Positions 35,736 through 45,254 of a stretch of 64,000 bases of DNA are shown here, one piece after another. The stretch spans positions 4,632,422-4,696,421 of the forward strand of contig NZ_CP051627.1 of assembly GCF_023208015.1 (NCBI RefSeq), given 5' to 3'. This DNA is from Thermobifida alba. GTDB taxonomy: Bacteria > Actinomycetota > Actinomycetes > Streptosporangiales > Streptosporangiaceae. Below the pieces are notes generated by a model that saw only the letters and a program-made list of their open reading frames with translations, made no database searches and was not told where the DNA came from. The translations under genes were made by a program, and so were the position numbers. Positions within the stretch are counted from its first letter, which is position 1; each line of letters begins with the position of its first letter.

Positions 35736-35893
35736 AGCCCCTCCGCTCGCATCGCTTCCTCGGTCGCTTTCCGGTCTGTCCCTAATCGAGGGAAAAGCCG
35801 GGGTTCTTTGAGACGGTAGCGACCAGGGCGGGGCTTGTCTCTGCTTTTCGGAATATTTGTCTAAAAAGCAAGGGGTGTCGTGGTTTCTCCGGC

Positions 35894-35934
35894 GTCGCGG
35901 CGGGGCCGGTCACCCGTGCCGGCCCCGCCGCGAC
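35894..35934 (-). terminator. Terminator of nadA
   Basis: A perfect 16-bp stem (35894-35909 with 35919-35934) and 9-nt loop lie 5 nt beyond the nadA stop. Confidence 0.75.
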
Positions 35935-35939
35935 GGGGG

Positions 35940-36938
35940 TCACTCGCCGCCGCGCGAGGGCGAGCCGATGGCGATCATGCGCTCCACCGACGTGCGGGCC
36001 CGGGCCGCCACGTCCTCGGGCACCGTGATCTCGGTGGTGCCGTCGCGCAGGGACGACAGCAGCTTCTCGGCGGTGATCATCTTCATGTAGTGGCACTCCG
36101 CCCGGGAGTTCACCGGTTCGAAGACGGTCGTGGGGTTGGCCGCGCGCAGCTGGTGCAGCATGCCGGTCTCGGTGGCGATGAGGACCTTGCGCGCGTCGGT
36201 CTTCTCCGCGGCGCTGAGCATGCCGCCGGTGGACAGCACCTTGACCCGCTCCTGGGGCACCGCGCCGGAGGCGGCCAGGTACAGCGCCGACGTGGCGCAG
36301 CCGCACTCGGGGTGCACGTACAGCTCGGCGTCGGGTTCGGCCTCGACCCGCTCCCGCAGGGTGTGGCCGTCGATCCCGGCGTGCACGTGGCACTCGCCCA
36401 TCCACACGTGGATGTTGTCGCGGCCGGTGACCCGCTTGACGTGCGCCCCCAGGAACTGGTCGGGCAGGAACAGGATCTCCCGGTCCTCGGGGATCGAGCG
36501 GATGACGTCGGCCGCGTTGGAGGAGGTGCAGCAGATGTCGGTCTCGGCCTTGACCGCGGCGGTGGTGTTGACGTAGGCGACCACGACCGCGTCGGGGTGT
36601 TCGGCACGCCAGGCGCGCACGTCCTCGGCGGTGATCGTGTCGGCCAGGGAGCAGCCGGCCTCGGGCTCGGGCAGCAGGACCGTCTTCTCCGGGGAGAGCA
36701 GTTTGGCCGTCTCCGCCATGAAGTGCACGCCGCAGAAGACGATGGTGCTCGCCTCGACGCTGGCCGCCAGGCGGGACAGGGCCAGGGAGTCGCCGGTGTG
36801 GTCCGCGATGTCCTGGATCTCGGGGCGCTGGTAGTTGTGCGCGAGGATGACCGCGTCGCGTTCCCTGGCCAGGCGGCGGACCTCCTCGGCCCACTCCTGT
36901 CGGGTCATGGTGTCCGCGGGGGCGGTGACCGTTGCCAT
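35940..36938 (-). CDS. nadA: Quinolinate synthase NadA
   Basis: This 332-residue protein condenses iminoaspartate with dihydroxyacetone phosphate to quinolinate in NAD synthesis. It has the three pseudo-symmetric domains and the conserved Cys residues that hold the [4Fe-4S] cluster, in [21 protein letters not shown] and [29 protein letters not shown] is the start of domain 1. The length matches the long NadA form. NadB and NadC genes are not adjacent. An NrtR-type inverted repeat lies 76-98 nt upstream, and the divergent gene encodes NrtR itself, so repression by NrtR is likely. Confidence 0.93.
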   Translation of the reverse strand: MATVTAPADTMTRQEWAEEVRRLARERDAVILAHNYQRPEIQDIADHTGDSLALSRLAASVEASTIVFCGVHFMAETAKLLSPEKTVLLPEPEAGCSLADTITAEDVRAWRAEHPDAVVVAYVNTTAAVKAETDICCTSSNAADVIRSIPEDREILFLPDQFLGAHVKRVTGRDNIHVWMGECHVHAGIDGHTLRERVEAEPDAELYVHPECGCATSALYLAASGAVPQERVKVLSTGGMLSAAEKTDARKVLIATETGMLHQLRAANPTTVFEPVNSRAECHYMKMITAEKLLSSLRDGTTEITVPEDVAARARTSVERMIAIGSPSRGGE

Positions 36939-37013
36939 GTCGGTGCTTCTTCCTTCAGATGGACCGGGCGCCCGCCCGGTGGGGCGGGCTGTCGGGTGCC
37001 GGTGGGCCGGATG

Positions 37014-37036
37014 GTTTTTGTCTCATAGGCAAAAAC
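37014..37036. promoter_or_regulatory. NrtR operator between nadA and nrtR
   Basis: Perfect 7-bp arms GTTTTTG (37014-37020) and CAAAAAC (37030-37036) flank a 9-nt spacer. It is a sharply AT-rich island in the divergent promoter and most plausibly the NrtR binding site for both nadA and nrtR. Confidence 0.7.
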
Positions 37037-37112
37037 TCGGGGAAGCTTAACATGATTCCCAGTGGACGGAAGGAACCGGGGGTGGATATTGGACGGGGTC
37101 GGAGGAAGTCTC

Positions 37113-37817
37113 GTGAGACCCGCCCAGGCGCATCCGACCGGGGGCGACCCCGGGAGCGCCCACGAGGTGCTGGCCGTGGTCTTCCAGATCCGCCACGACC
37201 GCCTGTGCGTGCTGGTCTGGCGGCGCGGCCGCCCTCCGTGCGAGGGGCTGTGGGCGCTGCCCGGCGGACGGCTCGGCACCACCGAGGGGCTGGGCGAGTC
37301 GATCCGCCGCCAGCTCGCCCAGAAGGTCGACGTGCGGGAACTCGCCCACCTGGAGCAGTTGGAGACCTGGGGCGACCCCGACCGCGCCCCCTTCGGCCGC
37401 GTCCTGGCCACCGCCTACCTCGGCCTGGTGCCCGCGGGGATCGACCCGCTCGTCCCCGACGACACCGAGTGGTGGCCGGTCTCGGAACTGCCGCCCATGG
37501 CGTTCGACCACGCGGTCATGGTCGGCGCGGCCAGACGGAGGCTGCGCGCCAAACTCTCCTACACCAACATCGGGTTCGCGCTCGCTCCGCCCGAGTTCAC
37601 CATGTCCCAGCTCGCCCGCTACTACCGCGCCGCCCTGGGCCACGACGTCGCGGCCACCAACCTGCGCCGGGTACTGCTGCGCCGGGGGCAGATCGAGGAG
37701 ACCGGCCAAAGCGTGCCCTCGGGACGCTCCGGCGGCCGTCCCGCGGCGCTCTTCCGGTTCCGCACCCGCAAACTGGAGATCACCGACGCCTTCGCGGTGC
37801 TGCGCCCGCCGAGCTGA
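37113..37817 (+). CDS. nrtR: NrtR, Nudix-related repressor of NAD metabolism
   Basis: The 234-residue protein has a Nudix-like N-terminal domain (residues 15-140) and a winged-helix C-terminal domain (PPEFTMSQLARYYRAAL, ATNLRRVLLRRGQI). The Nudix box is degenerate: ESIRRQLAQKV replaces the catalytic REUxEExGU residues, as in NrtR, where the domain senses ADP-ribose rather than hydrolysing nucleotides. The GTG at 37113 has GGAGG at 7 nt, while the open frame from 37062 has no ribosome binding site. Divergent nadA and the intervening 23-bp inverted repeat confirm the regulator-target relation. Confidence 0.88.
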   Translation: MRPAQAHPTGGDPGSAHEVLAVVFQIRHDRLCVLVWRRGRPPCEGLWALPGGRLGTTEGLGESIRRQLAQKVDVRELAHLEQLETWGDPDRAPFGRVLATAYLGLVPAGIDPLVPDDTEWWPVSELPPMAFDHAVMVGAARRRLRAKLSYTNIGFALAPPEFTMSQLARYYRAALGHDVAATNLRRVLLRRGQIEETGQSVPSGRSGGRPAALFRFRTRKLEITDAFAVLRPPS

Positions 37818-37858
37818 CCGCCTCCCGCACAGGCGGACCACCTGGGAAGGCGTTGTGT

Positions 37859-37864
37859 TAGCGT
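37859..37864 (+). promoter_or_regulatory. -10 box of a probable leaderless promoter (HAD gene)
   Basis: TAGCGT fits TANNNT and is followed by 7 nt and the GTG at 37872. No ribosome binding site is present. Confidence 0.4.
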
Positions 37865-37871
37865 CCTTTTT

Positions 37872-38531
37872 GTGATGATTCGCAGCGTGGTCTTCGACGT
37901 CGGTGAGACCCTGATCGACGAAACCCGGATCTTCGGCCGCTGGGCCGACCGCCTCGGGGTCCCCCACCTCACCTTCTTCGGCACCCTGGGCGGGGTACTC
38001 GCCGAGGGGCGCCCGATGCTCGACGCCTTCCGGCTGGTCAAGCCCGGTTTCGACCTGGACGCCGAGATCACCGCGTGGCAGCGGGACGAACCCCACTCGC
38101 TGCGGGAGAACTTCGACGCGGACGACCTCTACCCCGACGTCCGTCCGACCCTGGAGCGGCTGCGCGCCCAGGGCCTGCGCGTGCTCGTCGCGGGCAACCA
38201 GCCCGCCCAGGCGGAGGACGCGCTGCGCGCCATGGACCTTCCGGTCGAGGAGATCCACGTCTCGGCCGCGTGGGGCGTGGCCAAACCCGAACGGGCGTTC
38301 TTCACCCGGGTGATCGAGGAGGCCGGACACGCCGCCGAGGAGATCCTCTACGTGGGCGACCGCGTCGACAACGACGTCATCCCGGCCCGCGCCGCCGGCC
38401 TGCGCACCGCCCTGCTCCGCCGCGGCCCCTGGGGCTACCTGCACGCCGAGCGCCCCGAGGCCGCCCAGGCCGACGTGATCGTGTCCAGCCTGGCCGAACT
38501 CGCGGACTGGCTGGCGGCGAACGTCCGGTGA
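37872..38531 (+). CDS. HAD-superfamily hydrolase
   Basis: The 219-residue protein shows HAD motif I as VVFDVGETL (the nucleophile Asp and the second Asp replaced by Glu), motif II around LVAGN, motif III Lys in GVAKPERAFF and motif IV VGDRVDNDV. The change from DxD to DxE in motif I is known in dehalogenase-like and some phosphatase members. The substrate is unknown. The cap sits between residues 15 and 90. Start GTG 37872 or ATG 37875 differ by one residue. It is a single gene convergent with the flavin reductase gene. Confidence 0.8.
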   Translation: MMIRSVVFDVGETLIDETRIFGRWADRLGVPHLTFFGTLGGVLAEGRPMLDAFRLVKPGFDLDAEITAWQRDEPHSLRENFDADDLYPDVRPTLERLRAQGLRVLVAGNQPAQAEDALRAMDLPVEEIHVSAAWGVAKPERAFFTRVIEEAGHAAEEILYVGDRVDNDVIPARAAGLRTALLRRGPWGYLHAERPEAAQADVIVSSLAELADWLAANVR

Positions 38532-38616
38532 ACCCGCCCCCGGCACCCCCCGCCCTCCCGGGAGGCCGCGCCTGCGCGCCCACCGGCGGCGCGGTCCGAG
38601 CCCGGTCGGGCGGCGC

Positions 38617-39108
38617 TCAGCCCAGCGTCCGGTAGCGGCGGCCGTAGCGGACCAGCGGACCGTCGGCCTCCCCGGTCACCCGGGGCAGGGCCACCACGGA
38701 GGCGAGGTAGACGGTGTGGTCGCCCGCGACGATGCGCTGCGCCACCTCGCACTCGCACGCGGCGGCCGCGGCGGACAGCACCAGCGCGCCGGTCCGCTCC
38801 CCCCGGTGGTGCGGCTCCGACGCCAGCAGCAGCCGCGCGCTGGGACGGCCCGCGGCGGCGAACCGGCCCGCGATGGCCTTCTGGCGGGCGCTGAGCACGT
38901 TCACCGCGAACCGCCCCTGCCGGTCGATCACCTCGGCCAGGTAACTGGTCGAGGTGACGCTCACCATGACGATCGGCGGATCCGCCGAGATCGACGCGAA
39001 CGCGTTGATCGTGCTGCCGATGTCGTCGCGGCCCTCGGCGATGGTCACCACGGTCACCCCGGTGGCGAAACGGGCCAGGGTCTCGGTGAACTCCGCGCTC
39101 GTGATCAC
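38617..39108 (-). CDS. Flavin reductase-like FMN-binding protein
   Basis: The 163-residue protein belongs to the flavin reductase (HpaC/ActVB-like) split-barrel family: FATGVTVVTI, GSTINAFASISADPPIVMVSV and the late GDHTVYLASVVAL. Such proteins reduce FMN or FAD with NAD(P)H for a partner monooxygenase, but none is encoded nearby. The GTG start overlaps the sppA stop (GTGA), with GGGAG inside sppA as ribosome binding site, so it is translationally coupled to sppA. Confidence 0.82.
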   Translation of the reverse strand: MITSAEFTETLARFATGVTVVTIAEGRDDIGSTINAFASISADPPIVMVSVTSTSYLAEVIDRQGRFAVNVLSARQKAIAGRFAAAGRPSARLLLASEPHHRGERTGALVLSAAAAACECEVAQRIVAGDHTVYLASVVALPRVTGEADGPLVRYGRRYRTLG

Positions 39109-40817
39109 CGGATCTCCCACGTCCCCGGCATCACCAGCGGACCCGCCGCGGGCAGCCCCAGCCGGGCCGACAGGTCGGCCAGCGGACCCCACGCGCTCAG
39201 CCGCAGCCGTGCCTGCGCCGCCCTGTCCTCGCTCGACTCGGCCGGAACCAGCCGCTCCAGCGGCCCCAGCCGCGGGAAGTGCCGCACCGGGGCGAACGGC
39301 GGCAGACCGGCCCGGTCGCGGGCCAGCCGCACCGCGGTCTCCAGTCCGCCCACCTCGTCCACCAGGCCCTTGGCCAGCGCGTCCTGGCCGGTCCACACCC
39401 GGCCCCGGGCCACCTCGTGCACCTGCTCGCGGGTCATCCCCCGCCCCTCGGCGACCCGGCCGACGAAGTCGTCGTAGATGTGGTCGAGCATCGTGTTGAC
39501 GCGCTCCCACTCGGTGTCGCTGAACGGGCGGTTGCTGCTGAACATGCCCGCGTGGCGGCCGCCGTCGACGGCGTCGCTGGCGATCCCCAGCCGGTCGAGC
39601 AGGCCCGACAGCACCGCCTTGCCCACGAACACGCCGATCGAACCGGTGATCGTGCCCGGCTGCGCCACGATCACGTCGGCGCCCGCGGCGACGAAGTAGC
39701 CGCCCGAGCCGGCGACCTCGCCCATCGACACCACGACCGGGGTGCCCGCCCGGCTGGTCAGCACCACCTCGCGCCAGATCACGTCGGAGGCGGTGTAGGA
39801 GCCGCCGGGGCTGTTCACCCGGAACACCACCGCGCGCACGTGCGGGTCCCGGCGGGCCGCGCGGAACGCCGCCGCCACGGTCTCCGAGCCCATCGCCGCG
39901 CCCCCGCCCAGCGGCGAGCGGCGGCTGTGCCCGGGCACGATCTGCCCCACCCCGGAGATCAGCGCCACGTAGCCGCCGCGGTGCGCGGCCGGGACCCGGT
40001 CGGCCAGGGAGCGGGTCCGCTGGTAGCGGGAGACGTACTGCAGGTGGGCGGGGGCGCCGGGGGCGGAGCAGCGGTCCAGCAGCTCCGTGTAGATCTCGTC
40101 GCGGTAGGCGATCCGGTCGACCAGACGGCTCTCCAGGGCCTCGGCGGCCAGGAACGGGCCCCGGTCGATGAGCGCGCGCACCGTGTCCTCGGTCAGGTCG
40201 CGGCCGGCGCTGATGCCCGCCACGAGCTGTTCGGTGAAGGACTCGACGATCCGGCCGCTGGCCTCCCGGTGCGGTTCGGTGAAGCCGCGCTCGGTGAACA
40301 CGTTGACGGCGGTCTTGTACTCGTGCCGCGCCCCGGCCTGGTACTCGACGCCGAGCTTCTCCACGGCCTCGCCGAAGAAGGTGTTCTCCGCGCTCACCCC
40401 GGTGAGCCCCACCGACCCCGAGGGCAGCAGCACGATCTCCTCGAACGCCGTGGCCAGGTAGTAGGGCAGGGAGCCGGGGCCGAACTCCCCGAACGACTCG
40501 CTCCACGCCACCGTGGCCTTGCCGGCGCGGCGGAACACGGCGACGGCCTGCCGCAGTTCCTGCACCTTGGCCATGCCGATCGGGTGGGAGCCGATCTTGA
40601 CGACCAGCGCCCGGACCCGGGGGTCGCGGGCGCCGCGCCGGATGCCCTCGACGACGTCGAACAGCCGCTGCCGCCGCATCGCCATGAGCTGGCCGAGCGG
40701 ATCACCGGGCGGTTCGTCGGTGATTCCCTCGGTCAGGTCCAGTTCGAGGACCAGCGGGGCACTGCGCCGCCGCCGGATCGCGGTCACGGGGTCGAACAGC
40801 TTCGCGACATCCACCAT
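39105..40817 (-). CDS. sppA: SppA-type signal peptide peptidase (protease IV), long form
   Basis: The 570-residue protein is the duplicated long form of SppA. The catalytic Lys is in the N-terminal half (Lys168 in RHEYKTAVN) and the nucleophile Ser in the C-terminal half (Ser371 in GEVAGSGGYFVA), matching the split dyad of Escherichia coli SppA. PGTITGSIGVF is also conserved. SppA degrades cleaved signal peptides. No N-terminal membrane anchor or signal peptide is visible (the start is RRRRSAPLVLELDL), so this form may be peripheral or cytoplasmic. ATG 40817 has a GAGG rather close to it. It is co-translated with the flavin reductase-like gene. Confidence 0.87.
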   Translation of the reverse strand: MVDVAKLFDPVTAIRRRRSAPLVLELDLTEGITDEPPGDPLGQLMAMRRQRLFDVVEGIRRGARDPRVRALVVKIGSHPIGMAKVQELRQAVAVFRRAGKATVAWSESFGEFGPGSLPYYLATAFEEIVLLPSGSVGLTGVSAENTFFGEAVEKLGVEYQAGARHEYKTAVNVFTERGFTEPHREASGRIVESFTEQLVAGISAGRDLTEDTVRALIDRGPFLAAEALESRLVDRIAYRDEIYTELLDRCSAPGAPAHLQYVSRYQRTRSLADRVPAAHRGGYVALISGVGQIVPGHSRRSPLGGGAAMGSETVAAAFRAARRDPHVRAVVFRVNSPGGSYTASDVIWREVVLTSRAGTPVVVSMGEVAGSGGYFVAAGADVIVAQPGTITGSIGVFVGKAVLSGLLDRLGIASDAVDGGRHAGMFSSNRPFSDTEWERVNTMLDHIYDDFVGRVAEGRGMTREQVHEVARGRVWTGQDALAKGLVDEVGGLETAVRLARDRAGLPPFAPVRHFPRLGPLERLVPAESSEDRAAQARLRLSAWGPLADLSARLGLPAAGPLVMPGTWEIR

Positions 40818-40892
40818 GGTCCTCAGCCTAGACGAGCGGTTCCTCCCGAGATCTCCGGAACGGGACCGGGCTTGGGCGGCGCGCGCGGCCGC

Positions 40893-42092
40893 TCACCCGT
40901 GCATGGCGCGCACCAGGGAGCCGTGCGAGTCGTCGTTGTCCAGCGACCACAGGCTCAGCCCGGCCAGTCCCAGGTCCTTGGCGTAGGCGGCCTTCTGCCG
41001 GATCACCTCGGGATCGTCGTAGCTCCAGAACTCGTCCCCGTCGTACAGCCACAGCGCCCCGTGCTCGCGGTCGCGGAACCGCCTGCCGGGGCGGCGCGCC
41101 AGGGTCCGGTAGTCCTCATCGCCCGGTTCCCAGGTGCCCGGGGCCACCTCCCGGGCGCGCTGGTAGAGGCCGTTGCGGCGGCCGCGGACGCCGCGCCAGC
41201 CCCGCCCGAACCCGGGGACGCCGATGACCAGCTTCTCCGGGGGCACGCCCAGTTCCAGGTAGTTGACCACGCCGGTGTCCAGGCTGAGCTTCCGCGGCGA
41301 GGGATCGTCGCGGGGGGTGTACAGCTGCGAGGCGTGGTTGGTGGTCAGGTCCCAGTCGCCGTTGAAGTCGTAGCCCTGCACGATCCCGAAGTCCAGGTAG
41401 TCGAACAGTTCCAGTTCGATTCCCGCCGCGATGCGCTCGGCGTCGGCGGGCAGGTAGGCGCTGATCTCCACCGGGCGGCCCGTCCGCGCGGTGAAGTCGT
41501 CCAGCTGGCGGCGGGTCTCAGCGAGCAGCAGCGTGTAGTTGCGCCGGTCCTCGGGGCGGACCACGTTGTGCTCGTGCCCGTCGGAGCCCGGCCACTCCCA
41601 GTCGAAGTCGACGTAGTCGAAGATCCCCGCGGCGGTTCCCGGACCGCCCTGCGGCTCGCCCGGCAGCACCGGGAGGTTGCCGTCGAAGTAGAGGGAGACC
41701 AGTGAGGAGGCGAAGGCCGCCCGCGACTCGGGGGTGTGCGCGGCGTTGGACAGGTACTTGGAGGCGTTCCAGCCGCCGAAGGAGATGCCGACCTTGAGGT
41801 GCCGGTGCCGTTTCTTCAGTTTCCGCAGCTGGTTGAAGTTTCCGGCCAGGGGCTGTTCATAGGAGTCGCCCCTGCCGTCTACGCTTTCCGAAGTGCTGAA
41901 CCGGCACTGGTAGTCCGCCCAGGCGTCCCCGGTCGCCTCGTCGGTCATGACGCAGACGCCCTGCTCGTCCAACTCACCGAAGGCGTAGGTGAGGTGGGTG
42001 AGTTTGGCGGCCTGTCCGCTGGAGTGGACGTCACGCAGGAAGTAGTGACGGTCGTAGATGCCCCACTGGGGAAAGTAGCCGATGATGCGCAC
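40893..42092 (-). CDS. GH18 glycoside hydrolase (chitinase-like) without a signal peptide
   Basis: The 399-residue protein is a GH18 TIM barrel. Motifs are KVGISFGGWNASK (SxGG) and DYVDFDWEWPGSDG (DxxDxDxE, catalytic Glu). Further conserved parts are QGYDFNGDWD and KLVIGVPGFGRGWRGV, then SYDDPEVIRQKAAYAKDLGLAGLSLWSLDND. All are typical of bacterial chitinases. The sequence starts directly with RIIGYFPQWG, with no signal peptide or binding module, so it is predicted to be intracellular. It may act on imported chito-oligosaccharides or another GlcNAc polymer. GTG 42092 has GAGAGGA at 6 nt. No dre site was found in its short upstream region although DasR is encoded in the window. Confidence 0.85.
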   Translation of the reverse strand: MRIIGYFPQWGIYDRHYFLRDVHSSGQAAKLTHLTYAFGELDEQGVCVMTDEATGDAWADYQCRFSTSESVDGRGDSYEQPLAGNFNQLRKLKKRHRHLKVGISFGGWNASKYLSNAAHTPESRAAFASSLVSLYFDGNLPVLPGEPQGGPGTAAGIFDYVDFDWEWPGSDGHEHNVVRPEDRRNYTLLLAETRRQLDDFTARTGRPVEISAYLPADAERIAAGIELELFDYLDFGIVQGYDFNGDWDLTTNHASQLYTPRDDPSPRKLSLDTGVVNYLELGVPPEKLVIGVPGFGRGWRGVRGRRNGLYQRAREVAPGTWEPGDEDYRTLARRPGRRFRDREHGALWLYDGDEFWSYDDPEVIRQKAAYAKDLGLAGLSLWSLDNDDSHGSLVRAMHG

Positions 42093-42198
42093 CGGGGGTC
42101 CTCTCGCGTCTGGGCGGTCGGTGTCACGGAGTGTGGCGCAGAACGCCAGATTCGCCCGCTATCGTCGTTGAGGTCAAGCGTGTAGAGAAGGGAATCGC

Positions 42199-42960
42199 AT
42201 GTCCGGCATCCCCAGCCGAGCGCGGTTCGAAGCCCCTCGGAAGCGTCCCCCCGTCCGTGCGGCGGCGGCCCTGGCCGCCGCGACGCTGGCCGTGACGGGG
42301 TGCGGCGGCTCCGACTCGGCCTCGTCGGAGCGTCCCCCCGTTCCCGAACCCGACGCCACGTACGGCGGTGTCCTCACGGCCGCCGAGGCTCCCCCGCCCG
42401 CGGGGTTCACCCCCCTCAACATCGAGGGGGTCAAGATCAACGCACCCCAGGGATGGGAGGTCGACCAGGGGGAGGGAGTGCTGTGCATGCGTCCCCCCGG
42501 GCAGGCGACCTGCGGCTACGGTGCGATCGAGGTGCGGCCCAAGGCCGCCGAGCGGCACCCCGCCAACTGGCCCAAGAAGGACAGCGCCTTCCACAAGGAC
42601 GACGGCTGGGCCGCGGAACCCGACACCTGCCGCAGCCTGAACACCGCCGAGGCCGGGAACGTCGGGATCAGGGAGTCCAAGCTGAACCTGGTCGGCGACG
42701 GGTTGACCACCCACGCCGACGGACTCCGGTCGCACTACTCCACCTGGAAGGTGACCTGCGAGAACGACGACGTCTTCGAGGTGCGGCTGTGGTTCCTCCC
42801 GGAGAGTGACGTGCTGGTCTACGCCTGGTCGGTGGACCAGCGCTACGACAGCCTCTACCTCACGGTCGCCGAGTCGATGGACGTCACCGAGTACAAGCAG
42901 CGCAACAGCGAGCAGGAACGGCGGGACGAAGACGAGGACGAGGACCGCGACGACGACTAG
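42199..42960 (+). CDS. Putative lipoprotein of unknown function
   Basis: The 253-residue protein has a signal peptide with basic residues (RKRPPVR), a hydrophobic Ala-rich run and the lipobox TGC with the lipidated Cys at about residue 35. The mature part contains four more Cys residues (MRPPGQATCGYG, EPDTCRSLN and VTCEND) that could form disulphides. The end is strongly acidic and basic (RRDEDEDEDRDDD). I do not recognise a family. GAAGGG precedes the ATG. It is divergent from the GH18 gene and may share its promoter region, which could suggest a joint envelope role. Confidence 0.7.
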   Translation: MSGIPSRARFEAPRKRPPVRAAAALAAATLAVTGCGGSDSASSERPPVPEPDATYGGVLTAAEAPPPAGFTPLNIEGVKINAPQGWEVDQGEGVLCMRPPGQATCGYGAIEVRPKAAERHPANWPKKDSAFHKDDGWAAEPDTCRSLNTAEAGNVGIRESKLNLVGDGLTTHADGLRSHYSTWKVTCENDDVFEVRLWFLPESDVLVYAWSVDQRYDSLYLTVAESMDVTEYKQRNSEQERRDEDEDEDRDDD

Positions 42961-42967
42961 CGGGGCG

Positions 42968-42993
42968 CCCGGGGAGGCGGCCGCCTCCCCGGG
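42968..42993. terminator. Palindromic bidirectional terminator
   Basis: A perfect 26-bp palindrome (two 13-nt arms, no spacer) lies between the convergent lipoprotein and glgB genes, 7 and 2 nt from their stops. Confidence 0.7.
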
Positions 42994-42995
42994 GC

Positions 42996-45179
42996 TCACT
43001 CCCCGTCGAACACCAGCCAGGACACCCCCAGCGGCGGATAGGTCACCAGGGCGGAGGCGGGCTGGCCCTGCCACGGGGTCTCCTCGGAGGCCTCGATGAC
43101 CCCCGGCTGGGAGACCCCGCTGCCGCCGTAGAGCACGGCGTCGGTGTTGAGGACCTCCCGCCACCGGCCCGCGCGGGGCAGGCCGACCCGGCGCTCCGGG
43201 TGCGGACCGCCGCTGAAGTTCACCAGGCAGGCCAGCACCGAGCCGTCGTCGCCCCACCGCAGGAACGACAGCGTGTTGCCGCCCGCGTCGCCGCCGTCCA
43301 GCCAGGTGAAGCCCTCGGGAACGGTGTCCTGGCTCCACAGCGCCGGAGTGTCCCGGTACAGCCGGTTGAGATCGGCCACCAGACGGCGCACCCCGGCGTG
43401 GTGCGGGTACCGCAGCAGCCACCACGGCACCCCGGCGTCGTGCGACCACTCCTCGCCCTGGGCGATCTCGGCCCCCATGAACAGCAGCTGCTTGCCGGGG
43501 TGCGCCCACATGTACCCCAGCAGCGCCCGCAGGTTGGCGCAGCGTTGCCACTCGTTCCCGGGCATCTTGTACAGCAGGGAGCCCTTGCCGTGCACCACCT
43601 CGTCGTGGGAGAGCGGCAGCACGTAGTTCTCGCTGTGGGCGTACACCATCGAGAAGGTGATCTCGTTGTGGTGGTACTGCCGGTGCACCGGGTCGTGTCG
43701 CAGGTAGGCCAGGGTGTCGTGCATCCAGCCCATGTTCCACTTGAAGCCGAAGCCGAGGCCGCCGGTGTCGGTGGCGCGGGTCACCCCGGGCCAGGCCGTC
43801 GACTCCTCGGCGATCATGGTGATCCCCGGGTTGCGCCGGTAGGCGGTGGCGTTCAGCTCGCGGAGGAAGTCGATGGCCTCCAGGTTCTCCCGGCCGCCGT
43901 AGGCGTTGGGCTCCCACTGGCCCGAATCGCGGGAGTAGTCCAGGTAGAGCATCGAGGCCACGGCGTCCACCCGCAACCCGTCGACGTGGAACTCCTCCAG
44001 CCAGAACAGCGCGTTGGCGACCAGGAAGTTGCGCACCTCGGTCCGGCCGTAGTTGAAGATGAGCGTGTCCCAGTCGGGGTGCTCGCCGCGCCGCGGGTCG
44101 GGATGCTCGTACAGGGCGGTGCCGTCGAAGCGGGACAGCGCCCACTCGTCCCGCGGGAAGTGCGCGGGAACCCAGTCCAGCAGCACCCCGATGCCCGCCT
44201 GGTGCAGCCGGTCCACCAGGTGCCGGAAGTCGTCGGGGGAACCGAAGCGGGAGGTGGGCGCGTAGTAGGAGGTGACCTGGTAGCCCCAGGACCCGCCGAA
44301 CGGGTGCTCGGCGACGGGCAGGAACTCCACGTGCGTGAAGCCCATCTCGCGGACGTAGTCCACCAGCTGGTCGGCCAGCTCCAGGTAGGACAGGCCGGGC
44401 CGCCACGAGCCGAGGTGCACCTCGTAGACGCTCACCGGCTCCCGGGTGAGGTCTGCGGTCTTGCGTTCGGCGAGCCAGGCGTCGTCGTGCCACTCGTGGC
44501 GGGAGGTGAACACCACCGACGCGGTCTCCGGCGGCACCTGGGTGGCGAACGCCATCGGATCGGCCTTCTCCCGCCACACGCCGTCGGCGCCCAGCACCTG
44601 GTACTTGTAGCGGGTGCCGTCGCCGACCCCCGGAACGAACAGCTCCCACACGCCGCAGGCGCCCAGGGAGCGCATCGGGTGCCCGGTGCCGTCCCAGTGG
44701 TTGAAGTCCCCGACGACACGCACGCCGCGGGCGTTGGGCGCCCACACCGCGAACGCCGTCCCGGCGGTCTCGCCCAAGACCGAGGGAAAACGTCTGGTGT
44801 GGGCGCCCAAGGCCCGCCACAGTTCTTCGTGCCGCCCCTCGCAGATGAGGTGGATGTCCAGTTCACCGAGGGTGGGCAGGTGCCGGTAGGGGTCGTCGAC
44901 GACGAGCTCCTCGCCGTCGTCGGAGTAGCGGACCACCAGTCGGTAGTCGGGGACCTGCGTGCCCGGCACCGTGCCGGCGAACACCCCGCTGCGCAGGTGG
45001 GGCAGTTCGACCCGGCTGCCGTCCGGCAGCAGGACGTGCACGGAGCGGGCCAGCGGGCGCAGGGCGCGCACGTGGACCCCCTCCGGTCCCGGATGGGCTC
45101 CGAGCAGGCCGTGCGGGTTGTGGTGTGCTCCGGAGACGAGGGTGTCGATCTCGGCGAGGAGTGCGTCGGTCATGGTCAT
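42996..45179 (-). CDS. glgB: 1,4-alpha-glucan branching enzyme GlgB
   Basis: The 727-residue GH13 protein makes alpha-1,6 branches in glycogen-like glucan. It has an N-terminal CBM48 pair, then the catalytic barrel with [38 protein letters not shown] (nucleophile Asp), [10 protein letters not shown] (acid/base Glu) and [14 protein letters not shown] (stabilising Asp). The length matches actinobacterial GlgB of the GlgE pathway. ATG 45179 has no strong ribosome binding site; a second ATG lies two codons in. It is last in the operon glgE-treS-mak-glgB and would branch the linear maltosyl chains made by GlgE. Confidence 0.93.
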   Translation of the reverse strand: MTMTDALLAEIDTLVSGAHHNPHGLLGAHPGPEGVHVRALRPLARSVHVLLPDGSRVELPHLRSGVFAGTVPGTQVPDYRLVVRYSDDGEELVVDDPYRHLPTLGELDIHLICEGRHEELWRALGAHTRRFPSVLGETAGTAFAVWAPNARGVRVVGDFNHWDGTGHPMRSLGACGVWELFVPGVGDGTRYKYQVLGADGVWREKADPMAFATQVPPETASVVFTSRHEWHDDAWLAERKTADLTREPVSVYEVHLGSWRPGLSYLELADQLVDYVREMGFTHVEFLPVAEHPFGGSWGYQVTSYYAPTSRFGSPDDFRHLVDRLHQAGIGVLLDWVPAHFPRDEWALSRFDGTALYEHPDPRRGEHPDWDTLIFNYGRTEVRNFLVANALFWLEEFHVDGLRVDAVASMLYLDYSRDSGQWEPNAYGGRENLEAIDFLRELNATAYRRNPGITMIAEESTAWPGVTRATDTGGLGFGFKWNMGWMHDTLAYLRHDPVHRQYHHNEITFSMVYAHSENYVLPLSHDEVVHGKGSLLYKMPGNEWQRCANLRALLGYMWAHPGKQLLFMGAEIAQGEEWSHDAGVPWWLLRYPHHAGVRRLVADLNRLYRDTPALWSQDTVPEGFTWLDGGDAGGNTLSFLRWGDDGSVLACLVNFSGGPHPERRVGLPRAGRWREVLNTDAVLYGGSGVSQPGVIEASEETPWQGQPASALVTYPPLGVSWLVFDGE

Positions 45180-45254
45180 CCGTAACGGTCGAAGGATCGG
45201 GAGAAGGGGGTCGGAGCCCCGCGGAGAGGACGGGACGGACCAGGGAGACCGGGA

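Noticed and set aside
37062-37112. Upstream GTG as nrtR start
   Set aside because: It has no ribosome binding site and would add 17 residues unlike the family, whereas GTG 37113 has GGAGG at 7 nt.
41945-42198. dre operator for the GH18 gene
   Set aside because: No ACTGGTCTAGACCA-like sequence is present between the GH18 and lipoprotein genes.
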